Positions 30,681 to 43,195 are shown, counted from the first letter of the stretch. The stretch: 52,500 bases of DNA from Mesostigma viride (GCA_009746045.1 RPFO01000645.1:1686586-1739085); one strand, 5' to 3'. The notes: generated by a model from the letters alone, not told the origin. Numbers and translations are program-made.

Positions 30681-33600
30681 AATCCGGCAAGCTGGCCATC
30701 GCCCACTTCATCCCGCCGCGCGCCAAGGTGCTGATGACCCTGTCAGGGAAGGACGGGCTTGGGGTGACGAGTCACAGCTTTAGTTCCTGCGCGGTGGTGG
30801 GCAACGCGGGCCACCTGCGGGCCACCAAGTACGGCCGCGCCATCGACAGCCACACGGTGCGTTGCGGCGTTTATTCTTTTTTTGTTTATTTGTTTCTTCG
30901 TTGATTTGTTTATTTGTTTAGAAGTATTTGTTTATTTGTTTCTGTATTTATTTATATCTAGTGGGTTGCCAGTTTCATCGATGGGCATGGCTTGCCAGTC
31001 CACACGATGGGCATGGTTTGCCGGTTCCGACAGTGAGAGCATTTGGGAATGGCTTGGCGGTTGGTGCAATGGGGATGTTTCGCCCGTTTGGTTGCGAAAG
31101 TGTGACTGTATGGAAATATGTCAATGGGAAAGTGAGCAGCAAGGTTGCATGGAGAAAGTATGAAGGACCAGATAGTCTTTTCCCCCTCGCCAATAGCCCG
31201 CAAAATGGGTGACACGCCACGTATCTCTCACCAGGCAACAGGTGCTCTTGCTCGCGGACAAGTCGGTCATATCATGGCACGATGACGGGGCCCCGCTCTG
31301 TTGTTTCCACTTGGCCATGTAGTGTGCCACCTGTCCTCCCATGTCGGCCGCTGGTGGCATGCCTTGGGCCGTGCTGGTTGTTGGGGCTGGAACGACCCCT
31401 TGGGGGTAGCCTGCATGGCAGATGGCCCGGGAAAGTCCAGGAGTGGCGGGCGAAAGCATCAGTTGGGATGTGATCTGCCCCCACCGTTTGCTTGCAAATG
31501 TGCAGGTTGCATACTGGAACCCACCCTGGGCAGGCTAAGCCCCCATCCTGGTTGGTGGGACAAGATCAGCAGGGAATATCGTTTTTGACATAGATATCCA
31601 ATGCTGGTTACTGGTCACCCCCACTGGAAGCATTTACCCACGTAGGTAAGCTAGCCCTCATCGCATCGCTTCTCCATTACCGTTTTATTCAGATAACTTA
31701 GTCTTGTCCGCAGTCTTATTCGCATAACACAGTCGTATTCGGATAACGCATTCTTATATGCAGTCTTATTCGGATGACGCAGTGTACACATGCGCCCCCC
31801 ACCACTCCACAAAAACGCAACCCAAACACACCGCCAACGCCCTGGGCACCGCGTGTGTCCCTGCAGGCGGTCTTCCGGTTCAACAACGCGCCCACCCAGG
31901 GCTACGAGGGTATGGTCGGCTCCAAGACCAGCGTACGGCTGCTCAACAAGATGGCGGCGCGCAGGTGAGGGGCGAGGCAGGCAGCCACCGCCAGCTAGGG
32001 GCAGCGAGCCAAACCGGAACTGCACAACCGGAGTTGCATAAGCAGGCCTCCGTTGTGAGGATTGTGCACCTAGGCCGGTCCCCTGCGTTGCTGTGAAACG
32101 GGAAGCCAATAGCCTTCGGAGCGGTTGCTTCGTGAAGCCACCGTGGTGGATTCTGCGGTGAGGCAGTAGGTGTTGTCCACCCAGACAAGATAAGTCCCCC
32201 TAGTGCCTCTCGCCCGGCCCATTCTCCGGCTCTGGCTTGCGCACTGACCTGTGTGTGCTCTCTTGGACAGGCCATATCTCTGCCTCACTCCTTGGTCCGC
32301 GCACACGCTGATCCTGACACACGTCGGCCCGTCTTGGATCCCCACGCGCACGGGTCCCCACGCACACGGGTCCGCGCGTGTGGCTGTCCCTTTGTCGACG
32401 TTTTTCCGCATATCGCGCATCTCCCTCTGTCCAGGTACGCCAGCAACAAGGCCGCGTGGCTGCCCCTGGAACCTGGCGTGCTGCTGGTCTCACGCGGCGA
32501 CCGCGAGGTGGGTCGTGTGTGTCCGTACCTGGCCTTGTGTGTCCCCTCGCGTGTTCCCCCATCCTTCATGGCTGTCCTTCCTGCGTCTGTCACGGCTGAT
32601 CAACACACCTTACGCGCTCGGTCCGAGCCAAGCCCGATTCCCCCGCCAGGTTCCCCCGACCAGCTTTGCCAGTTTGCGTGCGTGGCCACAACCCTGCGCC
32701 AGCCGACGTAGAGCAGCCGCATCACGATAGGAAAACGCTTGTGCATTGTGTCCATGACCTGTGGTGCAATGAATTCGACATGGGATGCTTGCCCGCCAAT
32801 GGGCACTCACCAATGCGCCTCATGAAGCTTCATCTTGGGGGTCATCCCTGAAGCCGGGGAGCGAATCACATCAGGGCCCTGTTGGACTAGTGGCAGTCAG
32901 AGCAGCCCACGTATCCCGTCGCCTCACGAGCTCAAGGCCACCAACTGTGCGCAAGGACACTCATTAGCTCATGTCGCCGCTGTCGATTCATGGCTGGGCA
33001 TTCTCAGTTGGTCACTTGGTGTCGGAGGCTCAGGCAGATGGTCAGAAAACCACAGGGGCTCGGTGTTTCCCCACGCATCTGCCACGGTCCCTGTGATCGC
33101 CTGTTGTGGATGTTTCTGCGGGGGTGGACCACACGACTCGAGCGTGTGCCCTGATCATGGGAGTCGTGCCGCTCGTGTGGCGCCCCCCTGCAGATCCGCG
33201 TGCACCGCAACCGCTACATCCCCGCCCTCATGGACAAGGGCCTGCGGTCCGCCCTGACCAAGCGCGTGGGCGACCGCGCCATGTCGCTGCGGGAGTGAGT
33301 CGGGACTTGGGGGGGGTTAAAAGGGGGGGGAGGAGGGGCCTAGCGATATGATCCAAGCATGGGGTGTTTGAGCGTGGGGTGTTTGAGCATGGGGTGTTCG
33401 AGCATGGGGTGTTCGAGCATGGGGTGTTCGAGCATGGGGTGTTCGAGCATGGGGTGTTCGAGCATGGGGTGTTTGAGCATGGGGTGTTCGAGCATGGGGT
33501 GTTTGAGCATGGGGTGTTTGAGCATGGGGTGTTCCAGCATGGGGTGTTCGAGCATGGGGTGTTCGAGCATGGGGTGTTCGAGCATGGGGTGTTTGAGCAT

Positions 33601-36600
33601 GGGGTGTTGGAGCATGGGGTGTTCCAGCATGGGGTGTTCGAGCATGGGGTGTTCGAGCATGGGGTGTTTGAGCATGGGGTGTTCGAGCATGGGGTGTTTG
33701 AGCATGGGGTGTTCGAGCATGGGGTGTTCGAGCATGGGGTGTTCGAGCATGGGGTGTTCGAGCATGGGGTGTTTGAGCATGGGGTGTTGGAGCATGGGGT
33801 GTTTGAGCATGGGGTGTTCGAGCATGGGGTGTTCGAGCATGGGGTGTTCGAGCATGGGGTGTTCGAGCATGGGGTGTTTGAGCATGGGGTGTTCGAGCAT
33901 GGGGTGTTTGAGCATGGGGTGTTGGAGCATGGGGTGTTGGAGCATGGGGTGTTCGAGCATGGGGTGTTCGAGCATGGGGTGTTCGAGCATGGGGTGTTTG
34001 AGCATGGGATGTTTGAGCATGGGGTGTTCCAGCATGGGGTGTTCGAGCATGGGGTGTTCGAGCATGGGGTGTTCGAGCATGGGGTGTTCAAGCATGGGGT
34101 GTTCGAGCATGGGGTGTTTGAGCATGGGGTGTTCGAGCATGGGGTGTTCGAGCATGGGGTGTTTGAGCATGGGATGTTCGAGCATGGGGTGTTCGATCAT
34201 GGGGAGTTCGAGCATGGGGTGTTCGAGCATGGGGTGTTCGAGCATGGGGTGTTCGATCATGGGGTGTTCGAGCATGGGGTGTTTGAGCATGGGGTGTTCG
34301 AGCATGGGGTGTTCGAGCATGGGGTGTTCGAGCATGGGGTGTTCAAGCATGGGGTGTTCGAGCATGGGGTGTTCGAGCATGGGGTGTTCGAGCATGGGGT
34401 GTTTGAGCATGGGGTGTTTGAGCATGGGGTGTTCGAGCATGGGGTGTTCGAGCATGGGGTACTCGAGCATGGGGTGTTTGAGCATGGGGTGTTCGAGCAT
34501 GGGGTGTTCGAGCATGGGGTGTTTGAGCATGGGGTGTTTGAGCATGGGGTGTTCAAGCATGGGGTGTTCGAGCATGGGGTGTTCGAGCATGGGGAGTTCG
34601 AGCATGGGGTATGTGAGCATGGGGTGTTTGAGCATGGGGTGTTCGAGCATGGGGTACTCGAGCATGGGGTGTTTGAGTATGGGGTGTTTGAGCATGGGGT
34701 GTTCAAGCATGGGGTGTTTGAGCATGGGGTGTTTGAGCATGGGGTGTTCGAGCATGGGGTATGTGAGCATGGGGTATACTAGCACTGCTTTGGCTGAAGG
34801 GGGGCTCATGGGGAGCGCACGCATGCACATACCAACAGATACGCAGGTTCTCAGATAGTCAGATACACGCATGCACACATGTGCACGCGAGCACACATAG
34901 CTCTACACACGCGCGCATGCATGTACGCGCAAGCGCAGAGCCCAACTCACCTCAGGGTCAAGTCAACCCCGTAGAGGGAACGTGTACATGAAGACATGAC
35001 GTCCAAATGGGCATGACGTCCAGATAGGAAGACTTTGTAATGCTTTGGGGTGGCTCGTGTGTGCTAGCAGCTGAATGCTCTACTCGGTGGCTTGATCTGT
35101 GACTGGCTTTACCCCTCACGCCCAAATCATACGCACCCGCCCCAACTCATCAGATGTCTACCCGCACCCGCCCCAACTCATCAGATGTCTACCCGCACCC
35201 GCCCCAACTCATCAGATGTCTACCCGCACCCGCCCCAACTCATCAGATGTCTACCCGCACCCGCCCCAACTCATCAGATGTCTACCCGCACCCGCCCCAA
35301 GTCATCAGATGTCTACCCGCACCCGCCCCAACTCATCAGATGTCTACCCGCACCCGCCCCAACTCATCAGATGTCTACCCGCACCCGCCCCAACTCATCA
35401 GATGTCTACCCGCACCCGCCCCAACTCATCAGATGTCTACCCGCACCCGCCCCAACTCATCAGATGTCTACCCTCACCCGCCCCAACTCATCAGATGTCT
35501 ACCCGCCGGCTACTGCACGGCTACAGTTGCTGCTGCGCACTCTATCTGTGTCCCCTTGTACGCAGGCGGTGGCCAGTTGGACCCACCCCTCGCATACCCC
35601 ATAGTTCTGATGCGATGAGCGGTGTGCACGCTTGTTGTCATACATACAACATACTTGCAATATGCTACGCTATACCTACTTACCAGTATCACGCTTGTAT
35701 GGAAAGTCACGTCTGATAGTAGCCACTGCCCACAAGCCACTAGCTGGGCACCGGAACATCCCTCCACACACCCAGGCGTCCAGGAGACATCAAGCTTCCG
35801 TGTCAGACACCTGCGCTGGCTCAAGTCTGGCCATGTGGAGCCGTAGTGGGCCATTATCTGAAGCGGCTCGCGACCGCAGGCCCCTAGGCTTGAGGAGGGC
35901 GTTTCCTTGCTGACCGTCCAAGGAGGCGTATTTGCGTTCTACAAGGCTTTAGGCCAGCCTGTGTCCTTGTGCAGGAGGGTATCGTAACCTGCGTGGGATG
36001 GCCGCATGCCTTGTGGCGGATGGCCCCATATTTTTCCACAGGAGTGTTTCCAAGGCATCCTACTCCATGCTGCTGGCATACGCACGCTGCCACAACATCA
36101 GCACCAAGGCCACGGAGCAGAGCCACAAGGTGAGTGTTGGAACACGCACAAGGTGAGGGATGTGCCTGTTGCCAACATGCCACTAGACCATGGCTGCTGC
36201 TGGCATTGGACAACCCTTGGGAGGGGTGCAGAGGAAGCACACAAGGTGAGGGGTGTGCTGTTGTTGGGGACAAGGTGGCGGGCTGAGGGGTTTTCACTGT
36301 GTTGAATATATCAGAAGAGATTGTTACGATATGTCGGTCTTTCTTGAAGCCATGCCCAGACTTCTTGGTTCTTCGTTTGTTCAACAATTGGTGGCACCTT
36401 GGTAACACGAGTACCCATGTGTGTCAGCCATGTTATTTAACAACCGCAGGGTCATCTGGTGTTCGATCTGCTTGGTGGACTCTTCGGGCTTCGGTGTCAC
36501 GCCAGCAAGCGATGCGGCCTCTTGCCGGGAAGGATTGTGACATGCCCATCGCCCGCTCACACTTTGCCCACGCAGATACACCTAGCCTTTTTCCCTCCCC

Positions 36601-39600
36601 GACCCACCCACTCACGACCACTCCCCTACTCTACCCCCAGGTTATCGTCTATTTTAAGCCCCTTGTTGGCAGCCATAGTTTGGTACAGGCGCCGACATGC
36701 CGTGCTTGGCGGATGCATGCCTGGTTCAGACTTGCAGCGCCACCTGCTTACTTGTCATGTTGGCATGCTTTTGTTTGCATGTGCTCGCACACGCCCCTGT
36801 TGCTGCCCCCCTCTCAGCCCAGCTCAGGGCTGATGACCATTCTCGCTGCACTCAGCCTGTGCGAACAAGTGGATGTGTACGGGATGGGGGGCGGGCGCGC
36901 ACCCAAGGGTTACCCCTACCAGTACGTGGGGCGCTCCATTTCTGTGCTTGAGCGTGCCATACCCAGGATACCAAGATGCTGGATGCTACTCATGAAACCT
37001 CCTTTGCTGCTTCCTGTATACTTGGCGTTCCACCTGCCCGCCTGCCCGCCTGCCCGCCTGCCCGCCTGCCCGCCTGCCCGCCTGCCCGCCTGCCCGCCTG
37101 CCCGCCTGCCCGCCTGCCCGCCTGCCCGCCTGCCCGCCTGCCCGCCTGCCCGCCTGCCCGCCTGCCCGCCTGCCCGCCTGCCCGCCTGCCCACCTGCCCA
37201 CCTGCCCACCTGCCCACCTGCCCACCTGCCCACCTGCCCGCGCGCCCGCCGGCGCCCCCCCCACACACACACACCCATGCCACCTACCCACCCACCTACC
37301 CACCTGCCCACCTGCCCGCCTGCCCACCCACCTGCCCGCCTGCCCGCCTGCTGCCCACCTGCCCACCTGCCCACCTGCCCACCTGCCCGCCTGCCCACCT
37401 GCCCGCCTGCCCGCCTGCCCGCCTGCCCGCCTGCCCGCCTGCCCGCCTGCCCGCCTGCCCGCCTGCCCGCCTGCCCGCCTGCCCGCCTGCCCGCCTGCCC
37501 GCCTGCCCGCCTGCCCGCCTGCCCGCCTGCCCGCCTGCCCGCCTGCCCGCCTGCCCGCCTGCCCGCCTGCCCGCCTGCCCGCCTGCCCGCCTGCCCGCCT
37601 GCCCGCCTGCCCGCCTGCCCGCCTGCCCGCCTGCCCGCCTGCCCGCCTGCCCGCCTGCCCGCCTGCCCACCTGCCCGCCTGCCCACCTGCCCACCTGCCC
37701 ACCTGCCCACCTGCCCACTTGCCCACCTGCCCACCTACACCCCTGCCCGCCTCCCCGCCTTCCCACCAGCCTCCCTTCCCACCTGCCCACCTTCCTACCT
37801 GCGTGCTCTTCTGTTTTTTCGTGTGCTGAATTGTTCAGGGGATGCCAGATGTCTACTTAACAGCTGTTGCACTGCACGGGTTGCTTTATGCATGACCTCA
37901 GCCGGGGACGGCATGATGCCCGTTCATGCGGTTGCTAGTAGTACAGTACCTTAGCATGGCTTTTCAACAAACTGTCTAAAATCGATCACCAGCTGTCGTG
38001 GCCAAACGCGATGAACCACTGTGGCACCTTGGAGCTCGGGGATGTGAGCCCTGTTCCACGAAAGGGGCTTACCTCCCCATGCACACGCTGCCACCTTTAA
38101 CGCTCCTGATTCCCACTCAGCACCCACCTGCAAGCGTCAGCTCTCGCTTGCGTAACCATCTAGGTGGCTGGCGTGCACTTACTGGGCGTTTTATACTCTC
38201 CATCTACATCTCTGCCCTTGTGGCACCGTTCCGTATGCTTGTGCACCTGGTTCCCTGGACCACCAGCCTCTCATCATGCGTTTTGGTGAAACCTGCCACC
38301 GTCGCTGCCATCAACCCTCTCTGTCCCTCTACACCCACGGCCGCTGGCAGCTACTTTGAGTTCCACCACATCGAGCGGGAGACGGGCGTCACTGGCCATG
38401 AGTTTGCGCTGGAGGAGAGCTTGTTCCAGCACCTGTCGGCGGAGGGGGTGCTGCGCATGTGCCCCCCAAAAGAGACCCAGCAAGCCTGCCGGTATGCCTT
38501 CTAGCTGCTCGCAATTGCTTTCTAGTCTCTGTCCATGAGTCAGTATGTCTGGCAACGCCCGAGCCTGCCGGTACGCCTTATCTCGCTTTCATGACAAGAG
38601 CTCAATAGTCAGGACATGCCCACGGGTTGCTATGCCTGGAGTGGCTTTGTGCCGTGATTGCACTGTGCTCAGACGTGATTGAACATGCGGCACACGTATG
38701 CTCAGGTGAGGGTACTAGTCTGAGTCGGATACTTGGCGGCAGAGGGCGTTATGGGATGCAGGCAGGCCGGTCGTCCTCTTGCGTCCTCACCGTAAGAGGA
38801 AGATCAGCCTAATCGTTTCCGACCACTCGGCTCAAGTGCCTCGCCGGACTCATGGAGGGCTGCATTCTGATGTAAACACATAAGTATACATACTGCGCAA
38901 GTGCACCCCATAGTGCATCGTCACGTAAACACATAGGTATACATAGTGTGTTGGTACATGGTGTGCGAATGCATGAAGGCACGTCACCACAGGCCACTCC
39001 CCTGTGTAATGCAGGTGGCTGCGTGGTGGTCACCGGCGCTTGAAACCTGGTAACGCTGTGCTTGATGCCGCCGGCGAATCTGAGTTCATCCTCGTCGCCT
39101 GACCAAAGTTGTCCTGTGCGTTCCAGTCGGTGTTGCTCCCTCACCAGCTTGAGCCATGCCTAACACTGGCAGGCGCACCGCAAGGCCCTCTGTTCATGAT
39201 AGTGGCACGTTCACTGTGCTAGGCACTTCCACGTGCCGGCCTGGGTATGCATGACCGAACCGTGTCAGACTCGGCCCAATCATAGGCTTTCCGGCATGGA
39301 GTTCACAAAATAGTCACGTTGGAAATGCTCTCAGCACTGGACTCAAGTATTCCAGCATGCTGGCTACTTTTATCCTCATCTCCCCCCGTCCATGACATCG
39401 GTCTCCAATCCAGACCATACAAACATGGTAACGCATCCGGATGTTCCCCCCCCCTCCTCCCCCGCCCCCCCCCCCACACACAACAGGCCATCCTACAAGG
39501 ATGACCCTTGTGCAGGATACGACGCCACGTTGTGCACCGGCACCCCAAGCAGTGCCCCCACTGCCCCAAGTACTGGCCCTACTGGCCCAAGTACAGGCAC

Positions 39601-40099
39601 TGCTGCCCCAAGGAAAGCGCCTGCCGCCCCGAGTACTGGCCCTGTTGGCCCAAGTACTAGCCCTGCTGGCCCCAGTAAAGGCCCTGCTGGCCCCAGTAAA
39701 GGCCCTGCTGGCCCAAGTAAAGGCCTCTCCGCTCTAAGTAAAATGCCTGCCGGCCCAAGCACGCCTGCGGCGCCTGCCAGGAGCGTGCCTGCTAAGGTGG
39801 GTCAGAACAACACCCACAGCCCTGCCCCTCCAAAGGCAGCCGTGAGCCAGCCCTCAGCCCCGACCGTCCGCAGTGTGGCACCGGCATCAGCAGTCCACAC
39901 CGCACCTGGTTCTGTCAAGGCAAGGCTAGCATCGCTTTCCACCTCAGCAAGTCAAGCGGTCAAGCGGCTGACGTTGCCTAAGGTGGCACCCAGACCAAGC
40001 ACTCGTCCCCCGCCTCGCCCTAGCGCTGGCCCTAGTCCTCTTTGGACAAGCCCAGCCCCTTTGAAGGGTAGCCCCGCAGCTCCTCGGCCCCCATCATGA
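30681..40099 (+). CDS. GT29 sialyltransferase-like glycosyltransferase with Pro/Ala/Ser-rich C-terminal tail
   Basis: Exons: 30681-30856, 31867-31964, 32435-32507, 33194-33294, 36042-36129, 36818-36921, 38351-38491 and 39487-40099; every junction phase agrees, giving about 463 residues without the N-terminus. Sialylmotif L: CAVVGNAGHL, GRAIDSHT, VFRFNNAPTQG, EGMVGSKT. Motif S: PSSGLMTILAAL, then C and VYGMGGG. Motif III: HYFE, created across the 36921/38351 junction. Motif VS: HEFALE (H-X4-E). These define CAZy family GT29, Golgi type II enzymes that in animals transfer sialic acid from CMP-sialic acid; plant and algal members are sialyltransferase-like with uncertain donors. The last exon encodes about 204 residues of GPAGPSKG-type, mucin-like sequence. 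If the donor at 38492 is not used, translation would end at 38504 after three more residues. Confidence 0.88.
30880..30960 (+). repeat. TTTGTTTA-type T-rich simple repeat in a GT29 intron
   Basis: Repeated TTTGTTTATTTG words just downstream of the donor at 30857, in the intron 30857-31866. Confidence 0.7.
33357..34790 (+). repeat. 15-bp minisatellite in a GT29 intron
   Basis: About 95 tandem copies of GAGCATGGGGTGTTC with single-base variants (TTTG, TTCC, TTGG, ATGTG). Because 15 is divisible by 3 the array is open in several frames on both strands, producing pentapeptide repeats that are not evidence of coding. It occupies half of the intron 33295-36041. Confidence 0.97.
35134..35508 (+). 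repeat. 31-bp minisatellite in the same GT29 intron
   Basis: About 12 copies of a 31-bp unit (CAGATGTCTACCCGCACCCG plus CCCCAACTCAT) that are nearly identical, with isolated substitutions such as GTCATC and CCCTCACC. The very low divergence suggests recent expansion. It lies in the intron 33295-36041, downstream of the 15-bp array. Confidence 0.95.
37030..37740 (+). repeat. 8-bp GCCTGCCC minisatellite in a GT29 intron
   Basis: About 85 copies of GCCTGCCC, with ACCTGCCC variants grouped near 37190-37235 and 37350-37395 and at the end, and one interruption (37235-37320). It is in the intron 36922-38350. The Cys/Pro and Gly/Arg-rich translations are artefacts. Confidence 0.97.
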
Positions 40100-40757
40100 G
40101 GAGAACTGCGCGCCTGGAGGGACTTCAGGGTCACGCAAATGTTTTCCTGTTCGGGTCCCTAATGCACCACAGACGCAGCCACATGTGGGACCACACACAC
40201 ACAATGGGCAGCGCTCCTTCACCAACCTAAGAAGGAGTCAACAGTGCAGCTGGAGACATAAAAGAGGACTGCAGCTAACTGCCCTGCCCCAGCTGCCACC
40301 TGGCTTGCAAAACCCCCGAGAGATGCGGTGCCTGTGCATATCCCTAATTAACATGGGGATACAGGATGCATCGCAGGACCATGTAGACCTCCATGAGAGC
40401 TGCATGGGTGAAAAGCAGTCTATGAATTGCATCAGTGGCTGGCCAGCTGAAGTGCAATGGACGTCATGTGCTGCGCTGTTTATGGGGCATTATTACCGTG
40501 CATGTAGTCACAATCGTGCAGGCACAGCTGCTCAATATTCTGATTTGGCACGCCGCAAAGGTGAAAACCATTTGCGTTCCGCTCAATATTTTTGGCTGGA
40601 TGGGGCAAGAACGTTGACACATTCTTCTTTGTTATATATAACGTCCATGTACGTCCAGTACGGAGGGAGGACTTCCCTGCATGAGTAAAATTTTTAATGG
40701 GCAACTAAATACATCTTACAACGGGAAACCAGCCTATCCAGTACGGTAATATATGTT
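40100..40757. other. intergenic DNA downstream of GT29
   Basis: Likely contains the GT29 3' UTR. No gene or repeat was recognised until the short retroelement end at 40758. Confidence 0.45.
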
Positions 40758-40860
40758 TAAAAATATAATTACTTACAGCAGAGTAAAGGCACCCACGTAA
40801 AAATAAACAAAGCCAACGCTAACAAGAGATACCACGACAAAACAACTATACAGCCGGCAT
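40758..40860 (-). mobile_element. 103-bp 5'-truncated retroelement 3' end (same family as 27178-27400)
   Basis: The sequence (AAATATAATTACTTACAGCAGAGT..., GCCAACGCTAACAAG, GATACCACGACAAAA) matches 44781-44900 and the inverse of 27340-27400. It is flanked by GGTAATATATGTT (40745-40757) and GGTACTATATGTT (40861-40873), a 13-bp duplication with one mismatch. Confidence 0.75.
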
Positions 40861-41034
40861 GGTACTATATGTTGTGCATGCTGGAGATTGCCGATGTCAT
40901 CGTCAGGTATATTGCATAATACAGCTATACCGTTAGGGCTCCGGGATCTAGGCCTTCATTCAAATAGTAGTATTGTCCTGGCAAACCGGTGCTCTAAATG
41001 TGTTCCAAGCCTATCTGTGGGCTCTCGGGACCAT

Positions 41035-41458
41035 AAGTAAGTAAGTACTTGCGTGTCATGCGCAAAGGCATGCCACGGAGTACTATGCTAATCTCATTAG
41101 AAAAAATCATTAGAAAAAATCTCATTAGAAAAAATAATTACACAAAAGTTTAAACCGAAATATCGTCTGCATCATTCCCCAACCATAAGCACTAGATGGG
41201 GATGTAATCCTCATCCGAGCTGTCCTCTACTGTAATGGCAGACGAGGCGGTAGTGTAGCGGCTATCCTCAGGGCCAATAACCTCCATCTGGGCCGGGACT
41301 TCTACCCTGGCTAGCAACGGGCCGCGGGGCCCGTGGGGAGAAAACAGGAGCATACAGTACCCCTCAGGAAGGTGCTTATCGGGACCATGGGGCAGCGGCC
41401 TTACTGCATCCGCTATATGAGTCAGCGCCATGCTTTGCCGGCCCATGCAGAGAGCCAC
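41035..41458 (-). pseudogene. transposon-like ORF end with acidic C-terminus, inverted partner of 49900-50175
   Basis: The minus-strand frame 41458-41192 encodes 88 residues ending TASSAITVEDSSDEDYIPI. Its 3' flank (41190-41035) contains TGATGCAGACGATATTT, TTTTGTGTAATTATTTT, repeated CTCATTAGAAAAAAT words and the GCGTGTCATGCGC end. The same C-terminal peptide and 3' flank recur on the plus strand at 49900-50175. The upstream part is missing or unrecognised. Two copies in opposite orientation support a mobile origin. The protein function is unknown; acidic tails of this kind occur in nuclear proteins, but that is weak evidence. Confidence 0.6.
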
Positions 41459-41519
41459 TCTCGATCTGCATGCTGAGACGCCATCATGCCCTAGCTATTG
41501 CTTAGCCATATGATCATCT

Positions 41520-41711
41520 TCCAACCCATGTCTGCAAGTTTGCAGAGCTGCTGGAATACATGGTGGCGCAGGTGCACCTCAGTTGTGCATGCACGCGGAG
41601 TAGGTGGCAGTTTACACCCACCACCTGCAGGTTGTCGCCTCGAATGGATTAATTAAAAACCATATGCCCCTTCTCAGGGATTATAATTAATTAATTAATT
41701 AATTAATTAAT
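41520..41711 (+). repeat. LINE 3'-UTR end with TTAA-type tail
   Basis: CACCTCAGTTGTGCA, the CACCCACCACCTGCA block and CCATATGCCCCTTCTCAGGG are followed by (TTAA)n at about 41685-41711. It is the plus-strand relative of the 3' UTR at 17480-17700 and parallels 42430-42600. Confidence 0.7.
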
Positions 41712-42130
41712 TATCAAGGAGACAACCAGCGCATGCAGAAATCGGGAGAATCCGGACCATGGTAGCTCGAGCCTACCGTTATCTTGTCCGCGTGTTCGAG
41801 TCGTTCAGGATGATGAAGATGAATGGTGATGGAAATGTGTAGCCTTGTGCATTGAAATTATGGCTGGCTTACGTGTAGAGCGACTAGATGACCTATGTAG
41901 ACGGTGGGCCCGGGCCGGAAACAGCATGCTTGATCAGGGCGTGTGTTTAAAGCCTAACTGGCCGGGAGTGTCTAGTGGTGAGCACCATTGCTGCGATCGC
42001 TCTCCCACCAGTTACGAGGAAATACCCGCAAATGGAAAACCACTGAAAAGGTCTAGCTATAGTCAGTCATCACGTTAGCCATGCCATGATTCCAAACGTC
42101 CAAGAACTGCACACGGTGCAAAGGCAAAAA
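41712..42130 (+). repeat. REP1, longest copy
   Basis: Starts TATCAAGGAGACAACC directly after a (TTAA)n tract and continues through GGTAGCTCGAGCC, GATGACCTA, TCTAGTGGTGAGCACC and GGAAATACCCGC to about 42130. It includes both halves seen separately at 14517-14740 and 15270-15600. No protein was recognised. Confidence 0.7.
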
Positions 42131-42179
42131 GCCGGAGGACAGCACTTTCAAATGTGCGGCGGGAACCAACAAAAGTTAT

Positions 42180-42600
42180 AGAACATATATCCGTGGGGAT
42201 CGCATATATGTAACACATATTCGTAGGAGAAGGGGCATATTATGATTTTTAATACATTCTAGGCTACAACCTGCAGGTGGGGGATGTACGTAAACAGTCA
42301 CCTACGTTCTGGGTGCACATGCACTTGAGGTGCACCTGCACCACTGGTCATGATGTATCACGTACACCTGAAAGGCCTGGCATGGAGTGGAAGATGATTA
42401 ATAATGGCTAGGCAATATAGCTAGGGACCCGATGTCCGCAACTTTGCTGAGCTGCTGTGCAAATACATGGTGATGCAGCTGCACCTCAGTTGTGCACGGT
42501 CCCGAGTATAGTTCACTGGCAGTTTACACCCACCACCTGCAATTTGTCGCCTTAAGAGTATTAAAATCCACATGCCCCTTCAGGGATGATATGTGTTACA
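42180..42600. repeat. LINE 3'-UTR pieces in both orientations
   Basis: 42180-42420 resembles the minus-strand 3' UTR at 17480-17700 (GGGGCATAT, TACATTCTAGGCTAC, AGGTGCACC). 42430-42600 resembles 41520-41690 on the plus strand. They are fragments of the same LINE family inserted against each other. Confidence 0.6.
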
Positions 42601-43012
42601 TATTCTCCCCACGGCGCAGAGACCTGGACACTGACGCAGGAGCTGAAGCAACGACTCGACGGCAACGTCACCAAGATGCTGCGCAAGGCCCTTTAACATC
42701 CCCTTTGGTTTGCACATTAGTAATGAGGATTTGTACGCTGATTTCATGCCCTATGTTTCCCACATTCTTAGGCACAGGCGCCTGGGCCTAGCCGGGCTTG
42801 TGGCCCGCACAGATCAGGTAGACACATCAGATAGACTAGCTGGAACCAAGCCTGCCCAGCCTGGGCGTTATGTCCTCACCTGGCGTGCCCCAGGCCGCGC
42901 GCGACAGGGCCGCCACCCGTGGACTTTCCGTGATAGAATAGGCATGGACATGTGCTACCCTAGATACGAGACGGGCTCACACCTGCAGGGCAGCCTCCTG
43001 GTTAATTGTCCA
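42596..43012 (+). pseudogene. LINE ORF2 C-terminal fragment 1
   Basis: The translation contains a LDGNVTKMLRKAL-like block, an NEDLYADFMPYV-like block and AGLVARTDQVDTS. It matches in style and order the regions after the reverse transcriptase domain at 43860-44100 and 47190-47560. Frames are broken and no catalytic motif remains. Confidence 0.6.
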
Positions 43013-43195
43013 TAATAATAATATGGAGGCAGATGGTACGCAAGGATAGCAGTGGCAAGCAGTGATGAAGGAGACCACCCCAAAGTCTGTGGGGACTCTG
43101 CATGTGACTGCGTATGGCATTCATAGCTATATTCGGGCCGTGGTGCCCACAACCTTGTAACTAGGACATAATAATAGATATAGCTTACATCATCC

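Noticed and set aside
33228-34896. Long frames on both strands over the 15-bp array (pentapeptide repeats)
   Set aside because: Unit length is a multiple of three, so frames stay open; the array lies inside a GT29 intron and overlapping frames on both strands cannot all be genes.
35134-35508. CRISPR-like look of the 31-bp repeats
   Set aside because: Units are directly tandem without unique spacers and sit in a eukaryotic intron.
36916-37860. Cys/Pro and Gly/Arg-rich frames over the GCCTGCCC array
   Set aside because: Simple-repeat artefact within an intron.
38490-38504. GT29 ending at the stop at 38502
   Set aside because: Not excluded, but the GTATGC donor at 38492 and the acceptor at 39486 match in phase and join to a long open exon, so the longer form was preferred.
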